Positions 26,494 to 37,018 of a stretch of 64,000 nucleotides of DNA are shown piece after piece. Origin of the DNA: Winogradskyella schleiferi (GTDB lineage: Bacteria; Bacteroidota; Bacteroidia; Flavobacteriales; Flavobacteriaceae); the NCBI RefSeq assembly GCF_013394655.1, contig NZ_CP053351.1:4442001-4506000 (forward strand), given 5' to 3'. The notes under the pieces were generated by a model, which did not search any database, had not been told where the DNA came from, and saw only the letters and a list, made by a program, of their open reading frames with translations. Every line of letters begins with the position of its first letter. The stretch's first letter is position 1. Both the position numbers and the translations under genes were made by a program.

Positions 26494-27333
26494 TCATTTT
26501 AAAAAGCTTATAACAGCATCAACGGTTTGGTGTAGTTCAGTTGAAAGCTTATTTTTATTCCAAGGATGTTTGGTATTAAAAACATGGTCTGCATCTTCAA
26601 TAATCTTCAATTTACTATCAGGATTCCATTTATGTAAGGCTTTTGCTTCACTAATACTTACGGAAGTGTCATTCGTTCCATGAATTATTAAATGTGGAAT
26701 TTTCAAACGTTTCTCGGCAGATTCAATATGAAGCCGATCTTCGTTGACTTTGAAATCTTCGTAAAATTGATAGAAGTGTGGCATTTGCTGTTTGGTTCTG
26801 CCATTTAAAACATACTTAACACCTTTTTCTTTCCAATCTTTTAAATCACCAATAGTTGAAGTGCGACTACCAAAATCGCTCACACTTGCTAGAGAAATAA
26901 GCTTTTTGACGCTCTGGTCTTCCGATGCTTTAAGAATTGTAATTCCGCCGCCACGACTATGACCAATTAGGTTGATGTCTGAGATGTTGATGTTTGGATT
27001 CGTTTCGAAATGATTTTGGGACCAATTGATAATAGCATCTAAATCTTCAAGTTCCTTAGTGTAATTGTTGTTTCCAAAAGCTTCCAAATCTGGAAAATCA
27101 ATGGGATTTTCCATAGTGCCGCCATTGTGTGAAAAATTAAACTTTATAAAACAAAATTCAGCTTCAGCAATGCGTTCTCCCATAACGTTCCAAGCGCCCC
27201 AATCTTTAAATCCTTTATAACCATGGCAAAATATGACGATTGGTTGATCTGTTTTTTCTTCAGAATAAAATGCGTCAATTAAAATGGGCTTTTTATCCTT
27301 TCGTTTTAAAATTATGTTTTTGTTTATATTCAT
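26494..27333 (-). CDS. Alpha/beta hydrolase (dienelactone hydrolase-like)
   Basis: A 279-residue cytoplasmic alpha/beta hydrolase. The nucleophile is Ser126 in LIGHSRGGG, with Asp222 (IHGTNDTSVS) and His250 (EDADHVFN) completing the triad; FCHGYKGFKDWGAWN supplies the oxyanion region. Substrate unknown. It overlaps the AddB-like nuclease gene by 4 bp and so is the last gene of that transcript; whether it shares a function with DNA repair is unclear. Confidence 0.9.
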   Translation of the reverse strand: MNINKNIILKRKDKKPILIDAFYSEEKTDQPIVIFCHGYKGFKDWGAWNVMGERIAEAEFCFIKFNFSHNGGTMENPIDFPDLEAFGNNNYTKELEDLDAIINWSQNHFETNPNINISDINLIGHSRGGGITILKASEDQSVKKLISLASVSDFGSRTSTIGDLKDWKEKGVKYVLNGRTKQQMPHFYQFYEDFKVNEDRLHIESAEKRLKIPHLIIHGTNDTSVSISEAKALHKWNPDSKLKIIEDADHVFNTKHPWNKNKLSTELHQTVDAVISFLK

Positions 27334-30095
27334 CTTTCCAGTGCTTTTTCAATAAAATTAATTTTTGGATTACAGATTTCCGAGATGAGTTTTTTTAGTT
27401 CAATTTCAAAATTATCTAAAGTTTCATCAGTTATTAATTGGTCTTTTATTCTGGCATGGGACGATGGTTTTTTTCCGAATTTTAAAAAGCCTCCATTTAG
27501 GTTTTTAAAGGATATAATGCCTGCTTCAATCGGTAAATTGATGAGATTCTTTTGGCGCATCATATACGCATAGCACAAAATCTGAAACGATTTACTGTAT
27601 TTATCATAATCTGTGGTTATAGCTTCCCAATCAATAATTTCTACTTTGTTTTGCTCTACTTTTCCAGATTTATAATCAATTACTCTTATGACGCCGTTAA
27701 AGCTATCGATTCTATCTACTTTTCCTTTTAATTTAATAGGGAAATCTAAACCTTCAATATTTATTTCTATAGTTTCATCGGCTTCAATCAACAAGATTTT
27801 AATCTCATTACCGCTTTTAAGACTCTCAATTTCTTGATTCAGGAAATTCGAAATGTAACGTTGAGCGATTTCAAAAATGATCAGGTTTTTACCGCTTGAA
27901 AATCCACCTTTGTTATAAAGCTTTTCAAAATGCTTGGTAACCATACCCTTGATTTGACTTTTAAAGGCTTTGAGATGTTCAACTGTTAGAATGGAGCCTT
28001 CCAAAGGTTTGTAAAAATCTTCCAGCGAATTGTGAATAACGGAACCTAAAGTATTAGCTGCAATATTTTCTTCGACTTCTTCAAACTCTTTAATACTCAA
28101 TATTTTTTCATAATAAAAATCGATAGGGTTTCGCATATAGTTTGTTAAAGAAGAAGGCGAATAACCTTTTTTAGAAAGTACCTTTATTTCTTCAATAACT
28201 AAAGGTGTTTTAATAATTTCAGTTAATTTTTGTTCTATTATCGGAATTTCTGGCGTGATAATTTTGTGATTAATATCATGAATACCTTCAATATCAAGCT
28301 GTGTGATAAACCTACTTTTTTCACCTCCTTTTAAGGCGTCTATTTCTGTGTTGTATAAAATATAAACATTTTTCGCACGCTGAAGAAGCCTATAAAAGTG
28401 ATAGGTGTATACAGCATCCTTTTCTTTAAAAGTTGGTAGCTTATTTTCAATTTTAACATCAAAAGGAATAAAGGAATTATTGGTTTTTCCCGAAGGCAAA
28501 ATACCTTCATTGACGGAACTGATTATCACGGTCTCAAAATCCAAGACACGGGATTCTAGCATACCCATAATTTGAAGTCCTTCTAACGGTTCGCCTTTAA
28601 AATCTAAAGTTTCTGAACTCAACAGTTCTTTGTAAATGGTCTGTAAAGCTGCAATTGAATTGAGATAGTTATAATTGATATTTAATTCAGTCAATTGATT
28701 GAATAAGGTATGGAATCGGTAGAGATATTCTAATTCTAGACGATGACTTTGTTTGTCCTTATCAAAGTGGGCTTTCATTTCAAAAATGAGTTCCGAACAC
28801 TGTTTTAAGGCGATTTCAGGTTGATCCTTCCAAGATTTAAAAATTAAATTGATGCAACCTGAATGTGAGTTAGCAATTTGATTGAGCTCAGAAACCGTTA
28901 GATAAACTAAATTATGTTGTTGAATATGGGCAATAATAGCGCTTGAAACATTATGAGTATCAGTATCAAATAATGGATAAATAGAAGGATGAGAAAGCAA
29001 ACTTATGACATCTTTGAAATAAAACTGGCTTGGATTATTTTTATGGGTGACAAACAACTGTTCAAAGAATGAGGCCAAAGGCACAAACTGCAAAGCTAAA
29101 CCCATAGTTACATTGAGTTTAGTAATAGTTTTAGGGATTGAATTAAGAACAGGAAGCAAAAGTTGTTCTTCTCCTAAAACGACCGCAATTTTTGACAAAT
29201 TGGTATCTTTCTCAGTTAATTCTTCTAAAATCTGACCAATGTATTTTGCTTGTCCAATCAGTTTTGGGATACCAATAACTTGTATGTTTTTTTCTTCCTT
29301 ATAATGGGAAGTTACCCAATTAAATGGTTGAGTTTTAAAATAAGGCCATTGCGTTCTATGCTGTCTGGTAAACCATCCTGCATCGTGGATAGTATCATCA
29401 ATAAAAGAGGTGTCAATATCCCAATAAATGTGGGCTAAATCATTATTAAGTAAGCCTTGTATAATTTCGGTTTCAGCGGTATTCAAAGCGTTGAAACCTA
29501 AAAATATATGGGTTTTATCATTGGGTTTATCAATATAGGGTTCTAAGTTTGAAACCGCTTTTCTATAAATAAGACCTTGATAGCCTTGCTTTGATTGTAA
29601 CAGGTTTGCTGTAAATGCAGTATAATAGGTTTTAAGTTGTTTCCAAAACTTAAGATGGTTCTTTATGAGTTCCGTAGGGTTGTTGGTTTCTAAAGACCAA
29701 TGATTAAGCTCTTTAATGGCGCTTAAATAATCGAAAATATGTTCTTGTGGAATAAGGTATCGATCAATTTCATTAAAATCCTGTAATAAAATTTGTGCCC
29801 ATTTTGAAAAGGACTCGAAAGTTTCTTGTTCATTTTCAGGAGTGAGGCTTTTATAGGTTTCGTAAAGTCTAAATATTAAATCTGTATTAGGTAATGTTTG
29901 TAAACCCGAAAGGTCTTCCACAAATTCTTCAATACTGAGTATTTGCGGTGTAAAAATGGGTTGGGTTATTAATGTTGAAAGATGGTGTTTTAGAAAAACA
30001 CCAGCACGTTTACTGGGAAGTATAAAATATAAATCTTCTAAATTCAACTTTTTAGATTGAATATCTAGAAGTACGGTTTTTATAAAAGCTATCAT
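27330..30095 (-). CDS. AddB-like PD-(D/E)XK nuclease, double-strand break repair
   Basis: A 921-residue protein of the AddB type. The N-terminal helicase-like part starts with LYFILPSKRAGVFLKHHLS; the C-terminal nuclease has IHNSLEDFY, KVDRIDSFN and IDYKSGK (about 685-815), the His-Asp-Asp-x-Lys site. Only one Cys is near the C-terminus, so the four-Cys Fe-S set of B. subtilis AddB is not visible. Partner of the AddA-like helicase at 32931, which is separated from it by ompA and kbl. A 4-bp overlap joins it to the alpha/beta hydrolase. Confidence 0.88.
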   Translation of the reverse strand: MIAFIKTVLLDIQSKKLNLEDLYFILPSKRAGVFLKHHLSTLITQPIFTPQILSIEEFVEDLSGLQTLPNTDLIFRLYETYKSLTPENEQETFESFSKWAQILLQDFNEIDRYLIPQEHIFDYLSAIKELNHWSLETNNPTELIKNHLKFWKQLKTYYTAFTANLLQSKQGYQGLIYRKAVSNLEPYIDKPNDKTHIFLGFNALNTAETEIIQGLLNNDLAHIYWDIDTSFIDDTIHDAGWFTRQHRTQWPYFKTQPFNWVTSHYKEEKNIQVIGIPKLIGQAKYIGQILEELTEKDTNLSKIAVVLGEEQLLLPVLNSIPKTITKLNVTMGLALQFVPLASFFEQLFVTHKNNPSQFYFKDVISLLSHPSIYPLFDTDTHNVSSAIIAHIQQHNLVYLTVSELNQIANSHSGCINLIFKSWKDQPEIALKQCSELIFEMKAHFDKDKQSHRLELEYLYRFHTLFNQLTELNINYNYLNSIAALQTIYKELLSSETLDFKGEPLEGLQIMGMLESRVLDFETVIISSVNEGILPSGKTNNSFIPFDVKIENKLPTFKEKDAVYTYHFYRLLQRAKNVYILYNTEIDALKGGEKSRFITQLDIEGIHDINHKIITPEIPIIEQKLTEIIKTPLVIEEIKVLSKKGYSPSSLTNYMRNPIDFYYEKILSIKEFEEVEENIAANTLGSVIHNSLEDFYKPLEGSILTVEHLKAFKSQIKGMVTKHFEKLYNKGGFSSGKNLIIFEIAQRYISNFLNQEIESLKSGNEIKILLIEADETIEINIEGLDFPIKLKGKVDRIDSFNGVIRVIDYKSGKVEQNKVEIIDWEAITTDYDKYSKSFQILCYAYMMRQKNLINLPIEAGIISFKNLNGGFLKFGKKPSSHARIKDQLITDETLDNFEIELKKLISEICNPKINFIEKALER

Positions 30096-30107
30096 TTTAT
30101 AAAAATA

Positions 30108-30136
30108 AAAAACGCTCCGAATTTCGGAGCGTTTTT
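30108..30136 (-). terminator. Terminator of the OmpA gene
   Basis: AAAAACGCTCCGAA and TTCGGAGCGTTTTT form a 14-bp stem around a single T, giving a strong hairpin with a T-run on the minus strand. It lies 27 bp past the OmpA stop and before the AddB-like gene, so that gene needs its own promoter or read-through. Confidence 0.85.
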
Positions 30137-30162
30137 AAAATATATTTTAGAGGTGTTTGTGA

Positions 30163-31560
30163 TTAGTTTTTCAACTTCACTTCTACACGTCTGTTTTCTT
30201 TTTTACCAGCTCTAGTTTTGTTAGACGCGATTGGATTTTCCTCACCGTAACCTTTAGCTGATAATCTATCTGAATTAATACCATTAGCAATTAAATAGTC
30301 TCTAACTGCATTAGCTCTTCTATCAGATAACGCTAAGTTCATCGATTTAGAACCATCACTATCTGTATGACCTTCTATTGTAAAGTTAGCTTGTGGATAT
30401 TCTTTAAAGATAGCCACCATTGATTGTAATACTTGATCTGTTTGCTTTTGGAAAGTTGCTTTACCTGAATTAAACAAGATAGATCTTGAATACTCGTTTA
30501 AAGTAGCCATCACTTCTTTAGTTGGCTCAACTTTAGGACATCCATTATTTGAAACTTCTCCAGCTTCATTAGGACACTTATCATCTTTGTCTAAAACGCC
30601 GTCACCATCAGTATCAGGCCAAGGACAACCATTATTTGCAGCAGGACCGGCTTCGTTAGGACAGTTATCGTCGCCATCAGCAACACCGTCACCATCAGCA
30701 TCAGGACATCCCATTAATGCTTTTAAACCAGCAACATCTGGACATTTATCATCTTTATCAACAACGCCATCACCATCAGCATCTGGACAACCATTAAATT
30801 CAGCTAAACCAGCAGTGTTAGGACAGTCATCTTTTGAATCTTGGATACCATCGTTATCAGAATCTGGACAACCATTAAAGATTTCTAAACCAGCTTCTTC
30901 TGGACATGCATCGTCTTGATCATAGATACCATCACCATCTGTGTCAGTACCACCAAACTTAAATGTAAGACCAACTGAATGTTGGAAATGTTTTGGTAAA
31001 TAATCTTCAAAAGCATGCTTGTATGTAGATTCAAGTGATAAACCTAAATTTTCTGTAAACCAAAGATTTAAACCTACGGTTCCGTTTAAAGTTCCAGCTC
31101 CAATTTCATCTACCCAAGTGTAACCACCACCAACGCCTAAATAAGGGTCGAAAACTTTACAGTCCAAAGCTTCCATAAAGCTGTAAGAAACTCTACCGTC
31201 AAGTCCGTAATAAGTTAAATCATCAACATTGTTTGTAGTTTCTACACCTGTTACAGGATCGAAATTAGAACCAAACTTGTCAATTCTATTGATAGAACCT
31301 TTAGCAGTAAAGGTGAAACCATCACTAAGATATCTAGAAATTGAGACCGTAGAAAGCGAAGGAAGAATGTTCCAATGGTCTGATACATTAAAGTACTCGT
31401 CAAAATAGTCACCTTGTGGTGTGTCTTCTCCTACTGGGTAAACGTCAACTGCGTTAGCTCCAATTGTAATAGCCCAGGGATTGTTCTTGTCTTGAGCATT
31501 AGAAGTGCTAAAACTTGCGATAAGCACTGCAACAAAAAATAATCTGCTAAGATTTTTCAT
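30163..31560 (-). CDS. OmpA-family outer membrane protein with TSP3 repeats
   Basis: A 465-residue protein with signal peptide (MKNLSRLFFVAVLIASFSTSN, cut after Ala-Gln) and an N-terminal beta-barrel domain (about 25-205). Five calcium-binding thrombospondin type 3 repeats (about 205-340, units such as DADGDGVVDKDDKCP) follow, and an OmpA peptidoglycan-binding domain (about 355-465, with IEGHTDSDGSKSMNLALSDR) ends it. This is an abundant envelope linker type in Flavobacteria. It has its own strong terminator. Confidence 0.95.
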   Translation of the reverse strand: MKNLSRLFFVAVLIASFSTSNAQDKNNPWAITIGANAVDVYPVGEDTPQGDYFDEYFNVSDHWNILPSLSTVSISRYLSDGFTFTAKGSINRIDKFGSNFDPVTGVETTNNVDDLTYYGLDGRVSYSFMEALDCKVFDPYLGVGGGYTWVDEIGAGTLNGTVGLNLWFTENLGLSLESTYKHAFEDYLPKHFQHSVGLTFKFGGTDTDGDGIYDQDDACPEEAGLEIFNGCPDSDNDGIQDSKDDCPNTAGLAEFNGCPDADGDGVVDKDDKCPDVAGLKALMGCPDADGDGVADGDDNCPNEAGPAANNGCPWPDTDGDGVLDKDDKCPNEAGEVSNNGCPKVEPTKEVMATLNEYSRSILFNSGKATFQKQTDQVLQSMVAIFKEYPQANFTIEGHTDSDGSKSMNLALSDRRANAVRDYLIANGINSDRLSAKGYGEENPIASNKTRAGKKENRRVEVKLKN

Positions 31561-31631
31561 ATTCTAATTAATTTTAATTTTTAAGTGTTAATTGTTGGTA
31601 AAAGTAAGATGTTAAATTTTATTAACAAAGA

Positions 31632-31639
31632 CAAATATA
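31632..31639 (-). promoter_or_regulatory. Possible -7 promoter element of the OmpA gene
   Basis: TATATTTG on the minus strand matches the Bacteroidota -7 consensus TAnnTTTG, about 70 bp ahead of the OmpA start. No TTG at a proper -33 distance is visible, so this is a weak call. Confidence 0.35.
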
Positions 31640-31696
31640 TAAAATTATTGGGAAATCGCCCTAAAATGGCGTGTTTGAATCAATAATTATATGATA

Positions 31697-32890
31697 TCAG
31701 ATAATATTAAGTGATTTTCCAACTTTAATGAAAGCAGAAATCGCTTTATCCAACTGATCTTGGTTATGTGCAGCGGATAATTGTACCCTAATTCTAGCTT
31801 TATCTTTTGGCACCACAGGATAAAAGAAACCAATAACATAAATACCTTCTTCCAATAACATGTTCGCCATATTCTGCGATAGTTTTGCATCGTATAACAT
31901 TACTGGGACAATAGCAGAATCGCCATCTATGATATCAAAGCCAGCTTCTTTCATGCCTTTTTTGAAGTATTTTGTATTCCAATCTACTTTATCTCTCAAG
32001 GTTGTATCGTTTTTGAGCATATCAAATACCTTAATAGATGCGCCAACAATTGCTGGAGCCAAAGAGTTTGAAAATAAATAGGGTCTAGAACGTTGACGCA
32101 ATAACTCTACAATTTCTTTTTTTGCTGTAGTGTAACCTCCCATCGCACCACCCATTGCCTTCCCTAAAGTTCCGGTAATGATGTCAATTCTGCCTAAAAC
32201 GCCTTTTTCTTCAAGTGTACCAATGCCAGTTTCTCCAATAAAACCTGTGGCATGACATTCATCTATCATAACCATAGCATCGTACTTGTCTGCCAAATCA
32301 CATATTTTATCTAAAGGTGCAACCAAACCGTCCATAGAAAATACACCATCGGTTACAATAATTTTGAATCGAGCACCATTTGCATTTGCTTCAATTAATT
32401 GCGTTTCTAAATCCGTCATATCATTATTTTGGTAACGATATCTTGCGGCTTTACACAATCTAACACCATCTATTATAGAAGCATGGTTTAAAGAGTCTGA
32501 AATTATAGCGTCTTCCTTCGTTAATAAGGGTTCAAAAACACCTCCATTGGCATCAAAAGCAGCAGCATATAATATCGTGTCTTCAGTGCCATAGAAATCA
32601 GCAATCTTTTGTTCCAATTCTTTATGAATATCTTGAGTACCACAAATAAAACGAACAGAGGACATCCCGAAACCGTGTGTATCCAAAGTGTCTTTTGCGG
32701 CCTGAATAACCTCTGGATGTGAGGACAAGCCTAAATAATTATTAGCACAAAAGTTCAGTACTTTTTGACCTGTGTTTAGAGTTATTTCCGCGCCTTGAGG
32801 CGAAGTGATTATACGCTCTTCCTTAAAAAGCCCAGCGTCTTTTATAGATTCTATTTCTTGTTGTAAATGATTTTTTATATCTCCGTACAT
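31697..32890 (-). CDS. kbl: Glycine C-acetyltransferase (2-amino-3-ketobutyrate CoA ligase)
   Basis: A PLP enzyme that splits 2-amino-3-oxobutanoate with CoA to glycine and acetyl-CoA in threonine breakdown. The 397-residue protein has the PLP lysine Lys244 in [15 protein letters not shown] (the same number as E. coli Kbl), [10 protein letters not shown], and [15 protein letters not shown]. Length and motifs are standard. It lies between the two AddAB-like genes; no threonine dehydrogenase gene is in the window. Confidence 0.95.
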   Translation of the reverse strand: MYGDIKNHLQQEIESIKDAGLFKEERIITSPQGAEITLNTGQKVLNFCANNYLGLSSHPEVIQAAKDTLDTHGFGMSSVRFICGTQDIHKELEQKIADFYGTEDTILYAAAFDANGGVFEPLLTKEDAIISDSLNHASIIDGVRLCKAARYRYQNNDMTDLETQLIEANANGARFKIIVTDGVFSMDGLVAPLDKICDLADKYDAMVMIDECHATGFIGETGIGTLEEKGVLGRIDIITGTLGKAMGGAMGGYTTAKKEIVELLRQRSRPYLFSNSLAPAIVGASIKVFDMLKNDTTLRDKVDWNTKYFKKGMKEAGFDIIDGDSAIVPVMLYDAKLSQNMANMLLEEGIYVIGFFYPVVPKDKARIRVQLSAAHNQDQLDKAISAFIKVGKSLNII

Positions 32891-32930
32891 CTTTTTAATT
32901 TTGATTGTTAAGCAAAGATACTAGGATTAT

Positions 32931-35900
32931 TTAGACTTCAAGAACTTCAATTGTATCATTTATATAAACCAATAGTTTATGAGTCACCGTTAAATTCATC
33001 TTATTTAAAATAGCTTCATAATCGTTAAGTTGATTTGCATGAAATTCCTTAGCATCACCAGTTTTGTAGTCAATTATTATCGCTTCATTTTTTGAATTGA
33101 TATTTAAACGGTCAGGCCTGAGAAGTTGACCGGAGCTGGTAATAATATCTCGTTCATTATAAACCTTAAAATCATCTTGAAAATAAGGTTCTAATTTAGG
33201 GTGTTTTATGACCTCTATAACTAAGCTTTTTAAGGCTTCACTATTTTCAGAGGTCACATCACCTGAAACCAATAAATTGTTAAACGCAACATCGAGATCT
33301 CCAACCGTTTTGATTTTCGATAAAATTAAATGCACCAAATTACCACGTTCAATGGCTACTTCTTGTTGTGTATTCCAAAGTAAGCCAGATTTAGTTACAA
33401 TATTCAAATTATGGTCTTCTTTCGGAACTGAAATTAATTTTAGGGCACTTGAAGTAATTTCTTTTTCTATGATAGTTTCATTTGTTTTTAACGTACCATA
33501 ATTATAATTCAATTGGTTATCGTTCCATTTATTGTCCTTAATCAAAAAATTAATAAACTTGCCTGCATAGGTGTTTTCATTCACAAGGCCTTTTGAACTC
33601 ATATCCTTTTTAGAAATGATATACAATTGCTCAACAGCTCTAGTTAAAACCACGTAAAGTAAATTGAGATTGTCTAATTCTAATTGCGATTGATGTGTTT
33701 TGTAAATTTGATTTCCTAAATCCCCAAAATGTTCGACATCCTTATTATAGTTAAGTAGCAACATATCGAAACCATTATAATCTTCAGCTTTAACAGGAAA
33801 CCAAACCTTAGGCTCCAGTTCTTTATATATATTAAGGTCTGCATAAGGAAAAATAACCACTTGAAATTCCAAACCTTTCGATTTATGAATGGTCATAATC
33901 TGAACCGCATTCATATTTTCTGGAGTTACTACAGTTAATTTGTCCGCTTTATTTTCAAAATAATTGATAAACCCGCCAACATCTGCATTTTGCTTTTGTG
34001 TGAATTCCAAAACGACATCTAAATAAAACTGAAGATAGGCATCGGGCTCAGTATTCAAATTAAATTGTCTAACGACATGTTCTACCAATTCATAAAGCGG
34101 TAGTTGAAGACATTGGTTTTTGTCGATATAAATATTTAAATGCTTTAGTTCTGAAAACATCTCGTCAAGATTTTTCTTGAGATACGCCATGAAAAATTGA
34201 TGTTTATCTCCAACTTGATGTTGTTCTGCTAAATAGGAAAGAATGTCGATTTTTAAACTATCATTTGTAGGTTGAATGAGTAGTTTTAAAAACGAATTAA
34301 TAAAATTAACCTTATCCGAATTCTTTAAGAGCAAGGTTTCCGAAGAGGTGATTTTTATGCCATTTTCATTCAAATAATTCGCAATGGCAACACCTTCTTT
34401 TCGTTTTCTGACCAAAACACAAATGTCATCTAGTGGAAAACCATTTTCTTGACATTGTTTTATGGTGTTTAAAACTTCTTTAGCATATAATTGATGGATA
34501 TCGTCGTCTTTCTGAACATCTAAAAAATTAAGATTCACATAACCTTCGGAAGCATTATGATTTTTTTGCTTTGCTTTTTTGAAAAGGTCAGCGTAAGCAT
34601 CTTCACTAAAAGCAGTTTCACTGAGATAGGCGAAAAACGAATTATTAAATTCAATAATCGCTTTTGCACTTCGGTAGTTGGTTTCCAATGGCAATACTTC
34701 AGCTTCAAGTTGAAAAGGATTATCGACCTTATTATATAGTTTAATAAATTGTTCTGCTTCGCCGCCTCGCCATCTATAAATCGCTTGCTTGGCATCACCA
34801 ACCAACATGGCATCACCATTGGCTGCTGAAAGTGCATTATCTAATAGTGGTACTAAATTGTCCCATTGCATTTTTGAGGTGTCCTGAAACTCATCTATAA
34901 AATAATGTTTGAATTTCTCACCCAAACGTTCATAAATGAAAGGTGTAGGTTGATTTTTAATTTCTTTACTTATGATGGTGTTGAATTCTGAAATCAACAT
35001 TTTATTTTGGTCAGATTTTAAAGTATCCAATTCAAGTTTAATGGCATTTAGAACTGAAAGTGGTGTGATATTTCTATAAAATCCTTTTTTAAGCTTTACC
35101 TCGAAAATAGACCTTTTTGAATTAAAAAAATGGTCCGCTAATTGTGGTTGAATACTTTCTATGGTTGAAGCAACATGTTCAGAAACACGTTTTGGATACA
35201 GGGAATTGCCTTCAATTAGATCATTCTGCCAAGCGGCTTCAAAACCAACCGAAAATTGCTTATCACTTAATTTCTCAAAATGCTTGGGAAGTGAACTTCT
35301 GTTGAAATCATCGAATTGTAAGCCTGATTCCTGAATAAGCGTTAAGGCTGTATGGGCAATTTTTACGATAGCTTCTTCTAGTTGAAGAATTTCTTTTGAT
35401 AGTTGTTGTTTTAAAACCTTAAAATCTTCTAGCGTTTTGGAGCTTAAAGTATTAATAGCAAAAAGATCATTTTCATTGACCAATAATTTCGAAATTTTAT
35501 TAAAGTCATAACTAATGTCCCAGCTTTTATCGTCATCGGCTTTTTCAATCGCAAAATCTACAAGGACTTTGGTTAAGGTTTTGTCACTTCCTGCTTTAGC
35601 TATAAGACTATCAACGGCTTCGTTTAATAAACGCTCTTGATCTAATTCGACTTCAAAATTTACTGGTAATTTTAAATCGTGAGCAAAAGTTCTAATCACT
35701 CTGTGTGTAAAACCATCGATGGTAGAAATATCAAAAGCTCCATAATTATGAATGATATGTTTGAGGATGTGTTTTGATTTATTGTGAAGAATTTCTGGTT
35801 GAATGTCTAACTCTTCACAAATCGCAACAAACATTGGATGTGGATTAGTTAGGCTTTCTTCTGAAGAAAAAGATTTCAACATGTCTATAATCCGTTCTTT

Positions 35901-36062
35901 CATTTCACCAACGGCTTTGTTGGTAAACGTTATGGCTAATATGGATTTGAATTGGTCGTAGCTTTTAGACTGAATAAGTATTTTTAAATAGGCTTTGGCT
36001 AGTGTAAATGTTTTTCCACTACCGGCAGAGGCATTATATATTTTGAAGGCTGAATTTAGCAA
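32931..36062 (-). CDS. AddA-like UvrD/REP helicase-nuclease
   Basis: A 1043-residue superfamily 1 helicase fused to a RecB-type nuclease. Motifs in order: ASAGSGKTFTLAKAYLK (Walker A, about 11-27), IDEFQDTSKMQW (Walker B/motif II), VGDAKQAIYRWRGGEA (motif III), IMTIHKSKGLEFQVVIFPYA (motif V), YVVLTRAVEQLYI (motif VI), and C-terminal AIIIDYKTGDAKEF of the PD-(D/E)XK nuclease. It resects double-strand breaks together with the AddB-like protein. It is the first gene of the leftward cluster and is 40 bp upstream of kbl. Confidence 0.93.
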   Translation of the reverse strand: MLNSAFKIYNASAGSGKTFTLAKAYLKILIQSKSYDQFKSILAITFTNKAVGEMKERIIDMLKSFSSEESLTNPHPMFVAICEELDIQPEILHNKSKHILKHIIHNYGAFDISTIDGFTHRVIRTFAHDLKLPVNFEVELDQERLLNEAVDSLIAKAGSDKTLTKVLVDFAIEKADDDKSWDISYDFNKISKLLVNENDLFAINTLSSKTLEDFKVLKQQLSKEILQLEEAIVKIAHTALTLIQESGLQFDDFNRSSLPKHFEKLSDKQFSVGFEAAWQNDLIEGNSLYPKRVSEHVASTIESIQPQLADHFFNSKRSIFEVKLKKGFYRNITPLSVLNAIKLELDTLKSDQNKMLISEFNTIISKEIKNQPTPFIYERLGEKFKHYFIDEFQDTSKMQWDNLVPLLDNALSAANGDAMLVGDAKQAIYRWRGGEAEQFIKLYNKVDNPFQLEAEVLPLETNYRSAKAIIEFNNSFFAYLSETAFSEDAYADLFKKAKQKNHNASEGYVNLNFLDVQKDDDIHQLYAKEVLNTIKQCQENGFPLDDICVLVRKRKEGVAIANYLNENGIKITSSETLLLKNSDKVNFINSFLKLLIQPTNDSLKIDILSYLAEQHQVGDKHQFFMAYLKKNLDEMFSELKHLNIYIDKNQCLQLPLYELVEHVVRQFNLNTEPDAYLQFYLDVVLEFTQKQNADVGGFINYFENKADKLTVVTPENMNAVQIMTIHKSKGLEFQVVIFPYADLNIYKELEPKVWFPVKAEDYNGFDMLLLNYNKDVEHFGDLGNQIYKTHQSQLELDNLNLLYVVLTRAVEQLYIISKKDMSSKGLVNENTYAGKFINFLIKDNKWNDNQLNYNYGTLKTNETIIEKEITSSALKLISVPKEDHNLNIVTKSGLLWNTQQEVAIERGNLVHLILSKIKTVGDLDVAFNNLLVSGDVTSENSEALKSLVIEVIKHPKLEPYFQDDFKVYNERDIITSSGQLLRPDRLNINSKNEAIIIDYKTGDAKEFHANQLNDYEAILNKMNLTVTHKLLVYINDTIEVLEV

Positions 36063-36129
36063 AAGATAAATTTTATACCAAAATAAGGAATCTTAATAGT
36101 TTATTAAGAGAAAATTATGGACAAAATTG

Positions 36130-36137
36130 TAAATTTG
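36130..36137 (+). promoter_or_regulatory. Possible -7 promoter element of superoxide dismutase
   Basis: TAAATTTG matches TAnnTTTG, 40 bp before the start codon. No TTG is seen at the -33 position, so confidence is low. Confidence 0.35.
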
Positions 36138-36176
36138 AATTCAAACAATTTATTAACCAATTAAAATAAAAATATT

Positions 36177-36785
36177 ATGGCTTTCGAATTACCGAAATTA
36201 AAATATGCTTACGATGCTTTAGAACCTAACATTGATGCTCGCACAATGGAGATTCATCATACTAAACATCACCAAGGCTACACAAATAAATTAAACGATG
36301 CTATTAAAGGCACGGATTTAGAAGGAAAAACAATTGAAAATATTCTTATCAATTTGGATAAGGATAACAAAGCTGTTAGAAATAATGGTGGTGGATTTTA
36401 CAATCACTCGTTGTTTTGGGAGGTTATGAATCCTGAAGGAAAAGGACGTTTGTCTGGAGACTTAAAAGATGCAATTGAATCAAAGTATGGTTCATTTGAG
36501 GCGTTTAAAGACGAGTTTTCTAAGGCGGCTGCAACACAATTCGGCTCAGGTTGGGCTTGGTTATGCGTACACAAAGGCGGAAAGGTTGAAGTTTGTTCGT
36601 CGCCAAACCAAGATAATCCATTAATGCCAGGCGTTGGTTGCGGAGGCACACCGATTTTAGGACTGGATGTTTGGGAGCATGCTTATTATTTAAAGTATCA
36701 AAATAAAAGACCAGAATATATTGAGGCGTTTTTTAATGTCATTAATTGGAACGAAGTTGAGAGACGATATGCTGAAGCTAAGTAA
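36177..36785 (+). CDS. sodA: Fe/Mn superoxide dismutase
   Basis: Converts superoxide to hydrogen peroxide and oxygen. The 202-residue protein carries metal ligands His27 ([14 protein letters not shown]), His77 ([11 protein letters not shown]), Asp164 and His168 ([19 protein letters not shown]). A Gln in [10 protein letters not shown] and the overall pattern favour manganese or cambialistic use, but the metal cannot be settled from sequence. No signal peptide, so it is cytoplasmic. Single gene with a terminator downstream. Confidence 0.95.
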   Translation: MAFELPKLKYAYDALEPNIDARTMEIHHTKHHQGYTNKLNDAIKGTDLEGKTIENILINLDKDNKAVRNNGGGFYNHSLFWEVMNPEGKGRLSGDLKDAIESKYGSFEAFKDEFSKAAATQFGSGWAWLCVHKGGKVEVCSSPNQDNPLMPGVGCGGTPILGLDVWEHAYYLKYQNKRPEYIEAFFNVINWNEVERRYAEAK

Positions 36786-36842
36786 CAATATATAAAAAAT
36801 ATTGCTGTAAGATTTTTTAATCCTTGCAGTTATCTTGAAACA

Positions 36843-36880
36843 AAAAATCCGAGCCTAAATAAAAAGGCTCGGATTTTTTT
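36843..36880 (+). terminator. Terminator of superoxide dismutase
   Basis: AAAAATCCGAGCC and GGCTCGGATTTTT flank a 10-base A-rich loop and run into seven T. It lies about 60 bp past the stop. Confidence 0.85.
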
Positions 36881-36943
36881 ATAGTATGAATTTGAATTTT
36901 TACGTGAAATTAATGAGACACCTATTTTCGTTGGTATAAAATG

Positions 36944-37014
36944 AAAAAGGGCGAACAGATGTTCACCCTTTTTGCCCCAAATCTACCATAAACTTAACCT
37001 ACTTATGTTATGGT
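36944..37014 (-). ncRNA. Putative small RNA, copy 1 (about 71 nt)
   Basis: Read on the minus strand it starts ACCATAACATAAGTAGGTTA, which forms an 8-pair stem ACCATAAC/GTT-ATGGT with one bulged base. It then has GATTTGGGGC and ends in a terminator hairpin GGGTGAAC/GTTCGCCC with a G-U pair and a T-run. A promoter with TTG and TATATTTG lies just upstream (37019-37053). A second copy is at 37176. I do not recognise a named RNA family. Confidence 0.55.
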
Positions 37015-37018
37015 GAGT

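Noticed and set aside
30587..30919. Plus-strand ORF opposite the TSP3 repeats of the OmpA gene
   Set aside because: It is a low-complexity Ser/Pro-rich translation of the reverse of the calcium-binding repeats, so it is a shadow frame.
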